Origin: Chloroflexota bacterium
Lineage (GTDB): Bacteria; Chloroflexota; Limnocylindria; P2-11E
NCBI GenBank assembly: GCA_005889445.1
Contig: VBGS01000044.1
Span: 1-10,396 of the forward strand
Direction of reading: 5' to 3'
Length of the DNA stretch: 10,396 bases
Part shown: one piece after another, positions 1 through 5,741 of the stretch
Numbering within the stretch: position 1 is the first letter of the stretch
Layout: every line of letters begins with the position of its first letter
Translations under genes and position numbers: made by a program
The notes under the pieces: generated by a model
Seen by the model: only the letters and a program-made list of their open reading frames with translations
What the model was told of the DNA's origin: nothing
Databases searched by the model: none

Positions 1-165
1 GTTGAGCATCGTGCTCTCGAGGTCTCCGGCGTCGAGATAACGCCCGAGCGGCGTGGGCGTGGTCCACTCATTCGCCTGCAGGCGCACCTCCGCGGCCCCC
101 GAGTCGATGCGATAGGGCGCCGCTCGGTCGAGCCACTCGCGCGGGCGCGGAAGATCGCCGATCAT
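1..165 (-). CDS. hisC: Histidinol-phosphate aminotransferase, N-terminal part (runs off the left edge)
   Basis: This would be the PLP-dependent aminotransferase that converts imidazole-acetol phosphate and glutamate to histidinol phosphate in cytoplasmic histidine synthesis. Only the first 55 codons are present. The ATG at 165-163 overlaps the hisD stop as ATGA, and a GAGG stands 5 nt upstream of it. The visible peptide begins MIGDLPRPREWLDRAAPYR. Around residues 28-42 it has RLQANEWTTPTPLGRYL, which fits the HisC N-terminal element (a Leu-x-x-Asn-Glu stretch followed by a Pro-rich turn). The PLP lysine and the rest of the fold lie outside the window. The call rests on this short motif plus the position as fourth gene of hisZ-hisG-hisD-x. 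Another class I/II aminotransferase is possible but less likely here. Confidence 0.8.
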   Translation of the reverse strand, partial: MIGDLPRPREWLDRAAPYRIDSGAAEVRLQANEWTTPTPLGRYLDAGDLESTMLN

Positions 166-1394
166 GCGCGCGCCTCGAGCGACGCCCGGTGGTATCGCAT
201 GCGCTCGTGTCCGGCGATCGCCGCCGCGGCGCGCGCCAGCTCGCGGAGGTCGCCGCGCAGCGACGCGCGACTGGTCCACCGAATGAAATCGTCGACCCGC
301 AGCGCCGACGACCAGCGCGCGGTACCGCCGGTCGGGAGCGAGTGATTGGTCCCAGCGATGTAGTCGCCGAACGCCACGGCCGATCGCTCTCCGATAAAGA
401 GGGCACCGGCGTGTCGGATCCGGTCGGCGAGCGCGACGGCGCCGCGTCCCGCGAGCAGCACGTGCTCCGGCGCGGCCGCGTCGGCGGCGCGCACCGCGGC
501 GGCGAGACCGCTCGCGTGATATGCGCGTACTCGCTGAGTCCGCAAACCGGGGATCCCTTCGCCGACCGTCCGCAGCCAGGTCGCATCGTCGCTGATGAGC
601 GCCGCGAACGCGCCGGCACCATGCTCCGCCTGCGCGAGCAGATCGAGGGCGAGCGCGTGGGGATCCGCGTCGCCCGAGGCGACCGCGACGAGCTCGCTCG
701 GACCCTGGAGTGCGTCGATCCCGACGTCGGCGGAGACGAGCCACTTCGCCGCGGCGGTGTAGGCATTGCCCGGGCCGACGATCTTGTCCACTCGCGGCAG
801 CGAGCGCGTGCCGTATGCGAGCGCCGCGACCGCGGCCGCCCCACCGGCTCGATAGAGGACGGTCGCCCCGACGAGCTCCAGCGCGTACGCGAGTGCCGGA
901 TCGATCTGGCCGTCGGGCGGCATCGGCGACGCGACCACGAGCGTTCCAACACCGGCGACCTGCGATGGCACACCGGTCATCAAGACCGTCGATGGATACG
1001 CCGAGCTTCCGCGCGGGACGAGCGCACCGACCCGGTCGAGCGGCGTGGGTACGAGCCGCAGGTCCGCGTGCGCGTCGCGCCGCGCCGCCTCGCGCGGACG
1101 CTGCTGTTCGTGGAAGTCGCGGATGCGCGCGTAGGCGAGGTCGAGCGCGCGCCGGACGTCGACAGGGCACGCGCGCGCCGCCCGTCGCAGAGCCGCGCGT
1201 TCGACCACCAGGTCGCTCGCCCGCGCGCGTGCGCGGTCGAATCGCCGGACGGTCCGCAGCACGGCGGCATCGCCCTGGCGACGCACGGCGCCGATGATGC
1301 CCACGGCCGTTTCCTGCTCGGCCGTCCCGAACGCGCCGCCGCCGCGGGCGCGCGCGACGTCGGCGGGAAAGGCGGAGAGCGCGGCGATCCTCAT
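162..1394 (-). CDS. hisD: Histidinol dehydrogenase
   Basis: This zinc- and NAD-dependent enzyme oxidises histidinol to histidine in two steps, the last reactions of the pathway. It has 410 residues, slightly short of the usual 425-440, but looks complete. The NAD/substrate core reads GALVPRG near 123-129 and VDKIVGPGNAY near 202-212. Expected zinc ligands are Q255 and H258 (LLAQAEHG), D369 (RVDDF) and H402 in the C-terminal YH motif. The catalytic Glu-His pair is probably E310-H311 (APEHVLL). GDYIAGTNHSLPTGGTAR at 343-360 is the family signature. The ATG at 1394-1392 overlaps the hisG stop (ATGA), and its own stop overlaps the hisC start the same way, so translation is probably coupled. No clear Shine-Dalgarno sequence precedes the start. 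The frame stays open far upstream, but the overlap and homology fix this start. Confidence 0.96.
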   Translation of the reverse strand: MRIAALSAFPADVARARGGGAFGTAEQETAVGIIGAVRRQGDAAVLRTVRRFDRARARASDLVVERAALRRAARACPVDVRRALDLAYARIRDFHEQQRPREAARRDAHADLRLVPTPLDRVGALVPRGSSAYPSTVLMTGVPSQVAGVGTLVVASPMPPDGQIDPALAYALELVGATVLYRAGGAAAVAALAYGTRSLPRVDKIVGPGNAYTAAAKWLVSADVGIDALQGPSELVAVASGDADPHALALDLLAQAEHGAGAFAALISDDATWLRTVGEGIPGLRTQRVRAYHASGLAAAVRAADAAAPEHVLLAGRGAVALADRIRHAGALFIGERSAVAFGDYIAGTNHSLPTGGTARWSSALRVDDFIRWTSRASLRGDLRELARAAAAIAGHERMRYHRASLEARA

Positions 1395-2035
1395 CGCGCG
1401 GCCGCCCACGTCGCGAGCCGTTCCACGAGCGGCGCCATCTCCCGACGACGGAGGTGATACGAGGCCGGGTTCGCGACGAGCCGGGCGGTGCTGCTCGCGA
1501 TCTCCTCGATGACCGCGAGTCCGTTCGCGCGCAGCGTGCTCCCGGTGGCGACGAGGTCGACGATCCAGTCCGCGAGACCGACCAGCGGAGCCACCTCCGC
1601 CGACCCCGAGACCTTCACGATCTCGACCGCGATGTCGCGAGCGCGGAAGTGCCGTTCCGCGACGTTCGGATATTTGGTCGCGACCTCGAGCGTGCCGAGG
1701 TGGCGGTACTCGTCGAGCGATCGCTCGACGGCCTCGCGCGGCGCCGCCACCACGAAACGGCACGCGCCGAATCCGAGCTCGGCGAGCTCGATGACCTTCG
1801 CGCCGGTCTCGAGGAGCACGTCCTTGCCGACGATGCCGAGATCGGCGGCGCCACGCTCGACGTACGTCGCGATGTCGCTCGGCCGCGCCAGCACGAACTC
1901 GATCTCGCCCCCGGCCACGACGAGCCGCCTCCCGCCCGGAGTGATGCCGGACACGTCGACCCCGATCGCGCGCAGGGCCGCGAGCGCGTCGCTCAGCAGA
2001 AGGCCCTGCGCGAGGGCGAAACGAAGCGGTCTCAT
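1391..2035 (-). CDS. hisG: ATP phosphoribosyltransferase catalytic subunit, short form
   Basis: HisG condenses ATP with PRPP to phosphoribosyl-ATP, the committed step of histidine synthesis and normally the feedback-controlled one. At 214 residues it is the short form (HisG-S), which lacks the C-terminal regulatory domain of the long form and works in a complex with HisZ. That fits the hisZ gene directly upstream. Visible motifs are RPSDIATYVERGAADLGIVGKD at about 51-72 (shown here only as a landmark), ATKYPNVA at 119-126, and the PRPP-binding signature EVAPLVGLADWIVD at 147-160 followed by ATGSTLRANGL at 163-173. The ATG at 2035-2033 overlaps the hisZ stop (ATGA), and GGGAG lies about 8 nt upstream. 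The open frame continues upstream to 2470, but that part is a shadow of hisZ. Confidence 0.97.
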   Translation of the reverse strand: MRPLRFALAQGLLLSDALAALRAIGVDVSGITPGGRRLVVAGGEIEFVLARPSDIATYVERGAADLGIVGKDVLLETGAKVIELAELGFGACRFVVAAPREAVERSLDEYRHLGTLEVATKYPNVAERHFRARDIAVEIVKVSGSAEVAPLVGLADWIVDLVATGSTLRANGLAVIEEIASSTARLVANPASYHLRRREMAPLVERLATWAAAR

Positions 2036-3207
2036 GGACCCATCTCCCGAGCAAGAGCGGCGGCCTCGGCCACGCGGCCGTCGTCGAGCTTCACCAGGCG
2101 TTCGTCGATCACCTCCGCCCGGATGACGGCGCGGCCGGCCCGCTCGGCCACGTCCCCCATCGCGACGGCAAGGCCACCCGCCCGCAGCGAGGCGGCGCAG
2201 CGCATCGTGGCGCGCTCGTCGACGCTCGCGCGTAATAGAAGGAGTGGGCGCTGGCTTCGCGGCTGCCACGACTCCGCGAAGAGCGCGCGATGCAGCTGCA
2301 GCACGTCGATCGCGAAGCCGATCGCCGGACGCGGCTCGCCGAACGCGCCGATGAGCAGGTCGTAGCGGCCGCCCGACGCGACGACGCCCGCGTCGGGATG
2401 AATGGCCTCGAAGACGATCCCGGTGTAGTACGGGAGCGCGGGCAACAGCGCGAGATTCGGAGCGCCCCACCCCTTCGCCGACCCCGGCCAGCGGTCGCGC
2501 GCGAGCTCGATGACGCGGCAGATCTCTCCGACGCCAGCCCCGTCGACGCCGCCCGCGACGCCGGTCAGCGCGGCAGTGGCGCGGCGGAGCTTATCCGCGG
2601 GCATCCCGGCCGCGCCCGCGCGGCGCAGGCCACCCGCGATGTCGCCCTGCCGCAGCTCGCGGATCACTTCGCCACGCGCGTCATCGGGCAGCGTCGCGAA
2701 CAGGCCGGTGAGGAGCCGGATGTCGCCGACCTGCACGGTGGACTCGCAGACCGGGAGGCCACAGCGCTCGAGCGACTCGACCAGCAGCGCGAGGATCTCG
2801 GCGTCCGCGAGCGATCCACCTCCGCCGACGAGCTCGACGCCGGCCTGAAGGACCTCGCGCGATCCGCCGCTGAGCGCCGGCTCCTCGCGGAACACGGGGG
2901 CGAGATAGGAGAGCCGTAGGACGCCGGTCATGTCGCGGTATCGGCCCGCCACGAGTCGCGCGACGCTCGTCGTGAGATCGGGCCGAAGCGCCACGAGACT
3001 GCCGTCGCTGTCGAGGAACTGGATGCGCCGTCCCTTCGCCGGGTCGACGGTCCCGTACTCGAGGAGCGGCGGATGGAGCGGGGTGAACCCCGACGCGGCG
3101 AAGGTCTCCGCCAGCGTCTGCTCGATCACGCCAAGCTCGCGCGCCTCGGTCGGCAGGATGTCGCGAAACCCGCGCGGCGGCGCGATCGGACCGCTCTCCC
3201 TATTCAT
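2032..3207 (-). CDS. hisZ: ATP phosphoribosyltransferase regulatory subunit (HisS paralogue)
   Basis: HisZ is a class II histidyl-tRNA-synthetase-like protein without aminoacylation activity. It forms a hetero-octamer with short HisG and gives it activity and histidine feedback. The product has 391 residues, the normal length for the family. Class II landmarks are PPRGFRDILP at 10-19, a motif-1-like strand FTPLHPPLLEYG at 41-52, motif 2 RPDLTTSVARLVA at 75-87 with YLAPVFREEP at 101-110, QAGVELVG at 121-128, YYTGIVFEA at 260-268, GGRYD at 279-283 and IGFAIDVL at 296-303. The C-terminal stretch from about 320 is a reduced anticodon-binding-like domain. The ATG at 3207-3205 follows a GGGGGTG ending about 10 nt upstream. 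A TTG at 3234 is in frame but falls inside the terminator U-tract, so I reject it. A full HisS is unlikely because of the adjacent short hisG. Confidence 0.95.
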   Translation of the reverse strand: MNRESGPIAPPRGFRDILPTEARELGVIEQTLAETFAASGFTPLHPPLLEYGTVDPAKGRRIQFLDSDGSLVALRPDLTTSVARLVAGRYRDMTGVLRLSYLAPVFREEPALSGGSREVLQAGVELVGGGGSLADAEILALLVESLERCGLPVCESTVQVGDIRLLTGLFATLPDDARGEVIRELRQGDIAGGLRRAGAAGMPADKLRRATAALTGVAGGVDGAGVGEICRVIELARDRWPGSAKGWGAPNLALLPALPYYTGIVFEAIHPDAGVVASGGRYDLLIGAFGEPRPAIGFAIDVLQLHRALFAESWQPRSQRPLLLLRASVDERATMRCAASLRAGGLAVAMGDVAERAGRAVIRAEVIDERLVKLDDGRVAEAAALAREMGP

Positions 3208-3226
3208 ATGTCTCGGACACCCCCAG

Positions 3227-3262
3227 ACAAACAAAAGGGGCCTCCCTCTCGGGAGGCCCCTT
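3227..3262 (-). terminator. Attenuator terminator hairpin upstream of hisZ
   Basis: On the minus strand a perfect 12-bp stem (AAGGGGCCTCCC / GGGAGGCCCCTT; plus positions 3251-3262 and 3235-3246) closes a GAGA (GNRA-type) tetraloop at 3247-3250. It is followed at once by a T-rich run, TTTTGTTTGT. The U-tract ends about 20 nt before the hisZ ATG, and no gene ends between the promoter and this point. The hairpin therefore sits in the 5' leader of hisZ rather than after a gene. The U-tract exists only in the minus orientation. This is the '3:4' hairpin of the attenuator described at 3227-3361. Confidence 0.9.
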
Positions 3263-3289
3263 GGACTGCGATGCGACGAAGTAGTTCGG

Positions 3290-3361
3290 CTAGCCTCCCG
3301 GACGCACGGTCAGCCCCGAGATCGGGGCGATGGTGCTATGACCGTGGTGCAGGCGAGGCAT
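3290..3361 (-). CDS. His-rich leader peptide of the hisZGDC operon (hisL-like)
   Basis: This is a 23-codon open frame, ATG at 3361-3359 and TAG at 3292-3290. The product begins MPRLHHGHSTIAP and ends TVRPGG. His codons are at positions 5, 6 and 8 (CAC CAC GGT CAT), three in the first eight residues, directly upstream of histidine biosynthetic genes. The product is probably not functional as a protein; its translation would sense charged tRNA-His. The stop codon immediately follows the segment that forms the antiterminator. No Shine-Dalgarno sequence precedes the ATG, and the predicted -10 ends 7 nt upstream, so the mRNA is probably leaderless. A GTG three codons upstream is in frame but lies in the -10 area. 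The sequence is not similar to the enteric HisL beyond the His codons; I did not find it by homology. Confidence 0.8.
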   Translation of the reverse strand: MPRLHHGHSTIAPISGLTVRPGG

Positions 3362-3368
3362 CGATGTC

Positions 3369-3397
3369 ACGTTATGGACTGCTCTGGGGTCGGTCAA
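3369..3397 (-). promoter_or_regulatory. Predicted promoter of the his leader/operon
   Basis: On the minus strand TTGACC (plus 3392-3397) is followed after 17 nt by TAACGT (plus 3369-3374). The -35 matches the sigma-70 consensus at five of six positions, and the spacer is optimal. The -10 is weaker, with only T1, A2 and T6 matching. Transcription would start at 3361-3362, at or one base before the leader-peptide ATG. An alternative -10, CATAAC, overlaps it with a 15-nt spacer. It is the best promoter-like pair I saw in the 67-bp gap between the nitroreductase-family gene and the leader. Confidence 0.6.
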
Positions 3398-3400
3398 CTC

Positions 3401-3418
3401 GGTGCATGCACCATGCAC
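3401..3418. repeat. 12-bp palindrome with repeated GTGCATG, possible operator
   Basis: Positions 3401-3412 are a perfect palindrome, GGTGCATGCACC. On the minus strand the 7-mer GTGCATG occurs twice in tandem (3412-3418 and 3405-3411), the second copy being part of the palindrome. The element sits 3 bp upstream of the predicted -35, centred near -45 of the his promoter. That position is typical of an activator site, or of a repressor acting from upstream. No regulator gene is in the window. It could also be chance or a remnant of a weak 3' end for the preceding gene, but there is no U-tract. Confidence 0.4.
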
Positions 3419-3427
3419 AGCGAAGGT

Positions 3428-3835
3428 TTAGGTGACGCGCTCCAGCACGACCACCGGTATGACCCTGCTCGTCTTTTTCGGGTAATCGCGGAACGCCGAG
3501 AAGTTCTCGCCGTGCGCCTCGTAGAGGCGATCGCGCTCCGGGCCCTTCGCGATCGGGCGTGCGCGCACCTTGAACTTCTCGGTCCCGACCTCGATCTCGG
3601 CGTCCGGATGTTTCACCAGGTTGTGATACCAGGAGGGATGGGCCGGCGCGCCGCCTTTCGAGGCCGCGATCACGTAGCGGTCGCCGTCGCGGTGGTACAC
3701 GAGAGGCGTCGTCCGGACGGTTCCGCTCTTCGCGCCGCGCGTCGTGAGCAACAGAAGCTTGTCGCCAAAGGGACCAACACCCTTGCCGCCCTGCGCGCGG
3801 AAGCGGTCGATCGTGTCCTTGTTCCAGTCGGCCAC
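3428..3835 (-). CDS. DDN-like (deazaflavin/F420-dependent) nitroreductase-family protein
   Basis: This small split-barrel protein of 135 residues has the normal length for the family of F420H2-dependent quinone/nitro reductases (Ddn-like). Typical elements are NKDTIDRFRAQGGKGVGPF at 5-23, LLLLTTRGAKSGTVRTTPL at 27-45 (phosphate-contacting KSG and the Arg that follows), the strand GDRYVIAASKGGAP at 51-64 and WYHNLVKHPDAEIEVG at 69-84. Homologues reduce quinones or xenobiotic nitro compounds with F420H2; the substrate cannot be read from the sequence. The start is a GTG at 3835-3833, one base after the stop of the upstream oxidoreductase, so the two are almost certainly co-transcribed. No clear ribosome site is visible. 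It is the last gene before the his regulatory region, and no convincing terminator follows it. Confidence 0.87.
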   Translation of the reverse strand: MADWNKDTIDRFRAQGGKGVGPFGDKLLLLTTRGAKSGTVRTTPLVYHRDGDRYVIAASKGGAPAHPSWYHNLVKHPDAEIEVGTEKFKVRARPIAKGPERDRLYEAHGENFSAFRDYPKKTSRVIPVVVLERVT

Positions 3836-3836
3836 G

Positions 3837-4877
3837 CTATGCCGCCGACGAGGCGAGCTCGTTGCGCAGCGCCGGCGCGACGCGGCTGCCGAGCAGATCG
3901 ATGGCCTTCATGAGCTTCGCATGCGGCAAGGAGGCGGCATTCATCATGAAGGTAACGCGGGAGAGACCTCCGAGCGCTTCGCTGTGTCGCACGATCTTCT
4001 CGATGACCTCTTCCGGGCTGCCGACGAGGAGCGCGCCGGTCGGCCCGAGCTGCGCATCGAACTGCGCGCGGGTGACCGGCCCCCAGCCGCGCTCCTTCCC
4101 CACCTCGCCGATCGCGCGGGCATACCCCGGGAAGAACTCGTCCGCGGCCTGCTGAGACGTCTCCGCGACGTAGCCGAGGCTGTGCATGCCGACCTTCAGT
4201 CGGTCGGGCAAGAACCCGGCGCGCCGCGCCGCCTCCTTGTAGAGATCCACGAGCGGACGGAAACGCCGCGTTTGTCCACCGATGATCGCGACCATGAGTG
4301 GCAACCCGAGCACGCCCGCGCGGGCGAATGACTCCGGCGTCCCGCCGACGCCGACCCAGATCGGCAGCGGATCCTGCAGCGGCCGCGGGTACACGCCCTG
4401 CCCGGTGAGCGGTGGCCGGTGCTCTCCGGACCAGCGCACGTGCTCGTTCTGGCGGATCTTGAGGAGGAGCTCGAGCTTCTCGGCGAAGAGCGAGTCGTAG
4501 TCGTCGAGGTTCAGGCCGAACAGCGGAAACGCTTCGATGAACGAGCCGCGTCCGACCACCATCTCAGCACGACCACGTGAGATGAGATCGAGCGTGGCGA
4601 ACTCCTGAAACACCCGGACGGGATCGGCGGCGCTCAGGACGGTCACCGCGCTGGTGAGGCGGATCCGCTTGGTGCGACCCGCGGCGGCGCCGAGGATCAC
4701 CGTCGGTGCCGAGTCCAGGAACTCCTTGCGGTGATGCTCACCGATCCCGAAGACATCGAGCCCGACCTCGTCGGCATGCTCGATCTCTTCGAGCAGGTCG
4801 CGAAGACGCTCCGCGGGAGGGCCTGCGGTGCCGTCGTCGCCGATCGCCGCAGCGAAGCTATCGACCCCGATTTCCAT
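3837..4877 (-). CDS. LLM-class (luciferase-like) flavin or F420-dependent oxidoreductase
   Basis: A TIM-barrel oxidoreductase of the bacterial luciferase superfamily, 346 residues from the ATG at 4877-4875. It shows MEIGVDSF at the N-terminus, GIGEHHRKEFLDSAP at 44-58, the strand RIRLTSAVTVLSAADPVRVFQ at 71-91, DLISRGRAEMVVGRGSF at 97-113, a central WVGVGGTPESFARA at 174-187 and the C-terminal VGSPEEVIEKI at 285-295. These fit the LLM subgroup with an N-terminal EHH motif. The members use FMN or F420; the substrate is unknown. A GTG two codons upstream (4883) is an alternative start; I prefer the ATG because homologues begin near MEIG. About 69 bp separate it from the upstream ALDH-like gene, and it ends 1 bp before the DDN-like gene. 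That pairing hints at a shared cofactor, but this is inference. Confidence 0.88.
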   Translation of the reverse strand: MEIGVDSFAAAIGDDGTAGPPAERLRDLLEEIEHADEVGLDVFGIGEHHRKEFLDSAPTVILGAAAGRTKRIRLTSAVTVLSAADPVRVFQEFATLDLISRGRAEMVVGRGSFIEAFPLFGLNLDDYDSLFAEKLELLLKIRQNEHVRWSGEHRPPLTGQGVYPRPLQDPLPIWVGVGGTPESFARAGVLGLPLMVAIIGGQTRRFRPLVDLYKEAARRAGFLPDRLKVGMHSLGYVAETSQQAADEFFPGYARAIGEVGKERGWGPVTRAQFDAQLGPTGALLVGSPEEVIEKIVRHSEALGGLSRVTFMMNAASLPHAKLMKAIDLLGSRVAPALRNELASSAA

Positions 4878-4946
4878 GGTCACTCAGCCGAAACAGCGGC
4901 TTGCCGCGAATTGTTCCAGAGAGCGGCGCCGCGATCGGAGGGGCGC

Positions 4947-5741
4947 CTACATACCGATCGGATGCCACACCGTCTTGAGCTCGAGGAACGAGGCGATCTC
5001 ATACGGACTCTGCGCATCCGGCCGGCCGCGCACGATGCGCTTCACGTTCTCCGCGCCAAGCCGCTCGAGCTCGGCGACGTCTCCGTCGGCGCCGGTGAGG
5101 TCGAGGGCGGACACGTCCATGTGCGCCGCGATGGCGGGCGCGAGCTCGCGGCGCAGACCGGTGAGGATGTTGATGACGCCCGGGGGAACGTCGGCGGTCG
5201 CAAGACACTCACTGAATTCGATCGCGACGAGCGGATGGGCCTCGGATGCGGCGACCACCGCGGTGTTGCCGCCGACGATGACCGGCGCGAGCCGCGAGAC
5301 CAGTCCGAGCAGTGGCGGCTCGGGGGCGAGGATCCCGGTCACGCCGGTGGGCTCGGGGACCGTGAAGTTGAAATAGGGGCCGGCTACGGGATTGGCTGAG
5401 CCCACGACCTGCGCGAGCTTGTCGGCCCATCCGGCGTACCAGACGACGCGATCGATCGCGCGATCGACCTCATCGGCGCCACCGGACAGCGCGGCGAGCT
5501 CGTCCTTGCGCGCTTCCATCATCTCGGCGACGCGGTAGAGCACCTGTCCTCGGTTGTACGCAGTCATCGCCGCCCACCCGGGTCCAGCCTGTCGTGCGAT
5601 GCGCACCGCGTCGCGCACGTCTTTGCGCGATCCGCGCGCGACGTTTGCTCCCTCGGCATCGTAGGTACGACCCGACTCGGAGCGCGGGAACGCGCCGCCG
5701 ATGAAGAGCTTGTAGGTCTTGCGAACCACAAGGCGGCTCAT
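4947..5741 (-). CDS. Short ALDH-like pseudoenzyme (partner of the adjacent aldehyde dehydrogenase)
   Basis: A 264-residue aldehyde-dehydrogenase homologue that covers only the N-terminal, oligomerisation and NAD-fold part. It aligns with its full-length neighbour through YKLFIGGAFPRSESGRTY (10-27), VVWYAGWADKLAQVVGS (99-115), PTGVTGILAPEPPLLGLVSRLAP (131-153, interrupted here only as a landmark) and ADVPPGVINILTG (183-195), then ends with FLELKTVWHPIGM (252-264). The active-site residues are gone. The PWNF asparagine is replaced in APEPP, the KPAE lysine in AASEA, and the segments carrying the catalytic Glu and Cys are absent. The ATG at 5741-5739 overlaps the upstream stop as ATGA. The frame is clean and the end is definite, so it does not look like decay. 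It probably forms a complex with the upstream enzyme, like the C-terminal domain of ALDH16 proteins. A start at 5921 would overlap the neighbour by 180 bp and is rejected. Confidence 0.85.
   Translation of the reverse strand: MSRLVVRKTYKLFIGGAFPRSESGRTYDAEGANVARGSRKDVRDAVRIARQAGPGWAAMTAYNRGQVLYRVAEMMEARKDELAALSGGADEVDRAIDRVVWYAGWADKLAQVVGSANPVAGPYFNFTVPEPTGVTGILAPEPPLLGLVSRLAPVIVGGNTAVVAASEAHPLVAIEFSECLATADVPPGVINILTGLRRELAPAIAAHMDVSALDLTGADGDVAELERLGAENVKRIVRGRPDAQSPYEIASFLELKTVWHPIGM

Larger units (their letters stand above)
3227..3361 (-). promoter_or_regulatory. Histidine-operon transcription attenuator (leader RNA)
   Basis: Three mutually exclusive pairings can be read directly. The 1:2 hairpin consists of GCCTC (3355-3359) with GAGGC (3293-3297), the His-codon segment CACGGTCA (3339-3346) with TGACCGTG (3305-3312), and GCCCCG (3323-3328) with CGGGGC (3313-3318) around a 4-nt loop. 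The 2:3 antiterminator is CGGGAGGC (3293-3300) with GCCTCCCG (3250-3257), 8 perfect pairs. The 3:4 hairpin is the terminator at 3235-3262. A ribosome stalled on the His codons would mask segment 1, free segment 2 and allow 2:3, so hisZGDC is transcribed. A ribosome reaching the stop at 3290-3292 would cover segment 2 and let the terminator form. The logic is the known trp/his attenuation mechanism; its operation here is an inference from pairing alone. Confidence 0.82.

Noticed and set aside
162..2054. A 630-codon minus-strand open frame spanning hisD and most of hisG
   Set aside because: Only the part from 1394 to 162 encodes HisD. The upstream half is Arg-rich, low-complexity translation out of frame with the clearly conserved hisG, so it is a GC-driven shadow and not a fusion.
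3235..3262. The same hairpin as a plus-strand or bidirectional terminator
   Set aside because: In the plus direction it is followed by TTGGACTGCG with no U-tract, and there is no plus-strand gene to terminate.
3208..3361. T-box riboswitch upstream of hisZ
   Set aside because: The leader is short and I see no T-box consensus (AGGGTGGNACCGCG-like) before the terminator. The His-codon ORF with alternative pairings explains the terminator better.
2930..3913. A plus-strand open frame crossing the his regulatory region
   Set aside because: It runs through the attenuator, the hisZ start and the DDN-like gene in antisense, with no family features; it is explained by composition.
4878..4946. Small inverted repeats (GCGGC-AA-GCCGC and AGCCG-6 nt-CGGCT) between the short ALDH and the LLM gene
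   Set aside because: The stems are only 5 bp, overlap each other and have no U-tract, which is common by chance at this GC content. I see no convincing terminator or promoter there.
4947..5741. Short ALDH as a decayed pseudogene
   Set aside because: It has an intact frame, an ATGA-coupled start, conserved-looking hydrophobic core and an orderly C-terminal motif. Loss of active-site residues fits a pseudoenzyme subunit better than decay.
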